A DNA stretch of 64,000 nt from Roseateles_B flavus (GTDB taxonomy: Bacteria > Pseudomonadota > Gammaproteobacteria > Burkholderiales > Burkholderiaceae_C), in the NCBI RefSeq assembly GCF_039872765.1, contig NZ_JBDPZC010000015.1, positions 10,947-74,946 on the forward strand, in the 5' to 3' direction. Below are positions 63,873 through 64,000 of this stretch, one piece after another. The position numbers and the translations under genes are program-made. Under the pieces are notes generated by a model. It did not search any database. It saw only the letters and a program-made list of their open reading frames with translations, and was not told where the DNA came from. Positions within the stretch are counted from its first letter, which is position 1, and each line of letters starts with the position of its first letter.

Positions 63873-64000
63873 CTAGATGTGAAGCTTCAATAGGTTGTAT
63901 CCGGTGTTCATCCGGATTGGGTTTGAGAGACTGGAAGTCGCCAAACACCCAATCCACTCCAGAGCCAACACCGGATGAACAGCCATAAGCATGCCCGACT
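63873..64000 (+). mobile_element. IS481-family insertion sequence, left end (truncated by window)
   Basis: CTAG at 63873-63876 looks like the target duplication of IS481, and the sequence that follows (TGTGAAGCTTCAATAGGTTG from 63878) closely matches the terminal inverted repeat of Bordetella IS481 as I remember it. A transposase start follows at 63975. The right end is outside the window. Insertion is 6 nt after the DUF212 stop codon. Confidence 0.88.
63975..64000 (+). CDS. IS481-family transposase, first codons only
   Basis: The ATG is followed by codons for NSHKHAR, matching the MN.HK.ARLT start of IS481-family transposases. Only eight full codons are in the window, so integrity cannot be judged. 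Confidence 0.8.

Overview
The window is a chromosomal segment of a high-GC betaproteobacterium. The order recA - recX - DUF2889 gene - sucCD - terC-like gene - pilA, the divergent gatCAB / mreBCD-mrdA-rodA pair, and the overall gene content point to Burkholderiales, probably the Roseateles/Mitsuaria/Rubrivivax side of the order. I saw no tRNA, rRNA, CRISPR array or replication origin. Genes are dense and mostly carry ordinary housekeeping functions up to about 47 kb.

Layout. 1-4.2 kb: lipoproteins, an MFS exporter and an isolated beta-helix (tail-spike-like) gene in a stretch of lower GC. 4.2-7.2 kb: NAD salvage (pncA-pncB) with its divergent NrtR regulator and a probable operator. 7.2-12.4 kb: a GAF-GGDEF protein, a MerR regulator facing a DUF2938 / flavodoxin / DUF2798 operon across a promoter with a 19-bp spacer, a metallo-hydrolase and a periplasmic binding protein. 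12.6-20.8 kb: a POT peptide transporter, a Zn/Cd/Pb P-type ATPase divergent from CadR, an HPP-CBS membrane protein, a membrane diguanylate cyclase and exonuclease III. 21-24.9 kb: a TonB receptor with a LacI-type palindrome upstream, then pyrE and a DUF4124 gene. 25-34.6 kb: gatCAB and the rod-shape operon. 34.7-46.1 kb: a TctE/TctD-like two-component system, SOS-controlled recA, an NTF2-like gene, an enlarged RecX, sucCD, a TerC transporter and a Ser/Thr kinase - PP2C - FHA cassette.

47.1-63.9 kb is the most interesting part. A type IV pilin gene with a sigma-54 promoter and a symmetric upstream element is followed by 17 same-strand genes with junctions that overlap or lie within 13 nt. They encode a TMTC-like GT-C membrane protein, a TfpX/TfpZ-type pilin accessory protein, a GtrA flippase, DprE1, DprE2, a second GT-C protein, an ArnC-like polyprenyl-phosphate glycosyltransferase, an ArnE/F-like small flippase, an acyl-carrier cassette (ACP, SDR, AMP-ligase, LuxE-like, LuxC-like), a WecD-like GNAT, a WecE aminotransferase, a UbiA-type phosphoribosyl-polyprenyl synthase and a DUF212 membrane phosphatase-like protein. 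Read together they specify two lipid-phosphate sugar donors: polyprenyl-phospho-D-arabinofuranose, by the route known from mycobacteria and from arabinosylated Pseudomonas pilins, and a polyprenyl-phospho-N-acyl-4-amino-4,6-dideoxyhexose. Each donor has its own candidate flippase and there are two GT-C candidates to use them. My inference is a glycosylation island for the adjacent pilin or another surface glycan. An IS481-family element begins 6 nt after its last gene and runs off the window.

Starts were chosen from ribosome-binding sites, family lengths and gene overlaps. Functional calls rest on motifs read by eye and remembered family sequences. No database search was run.
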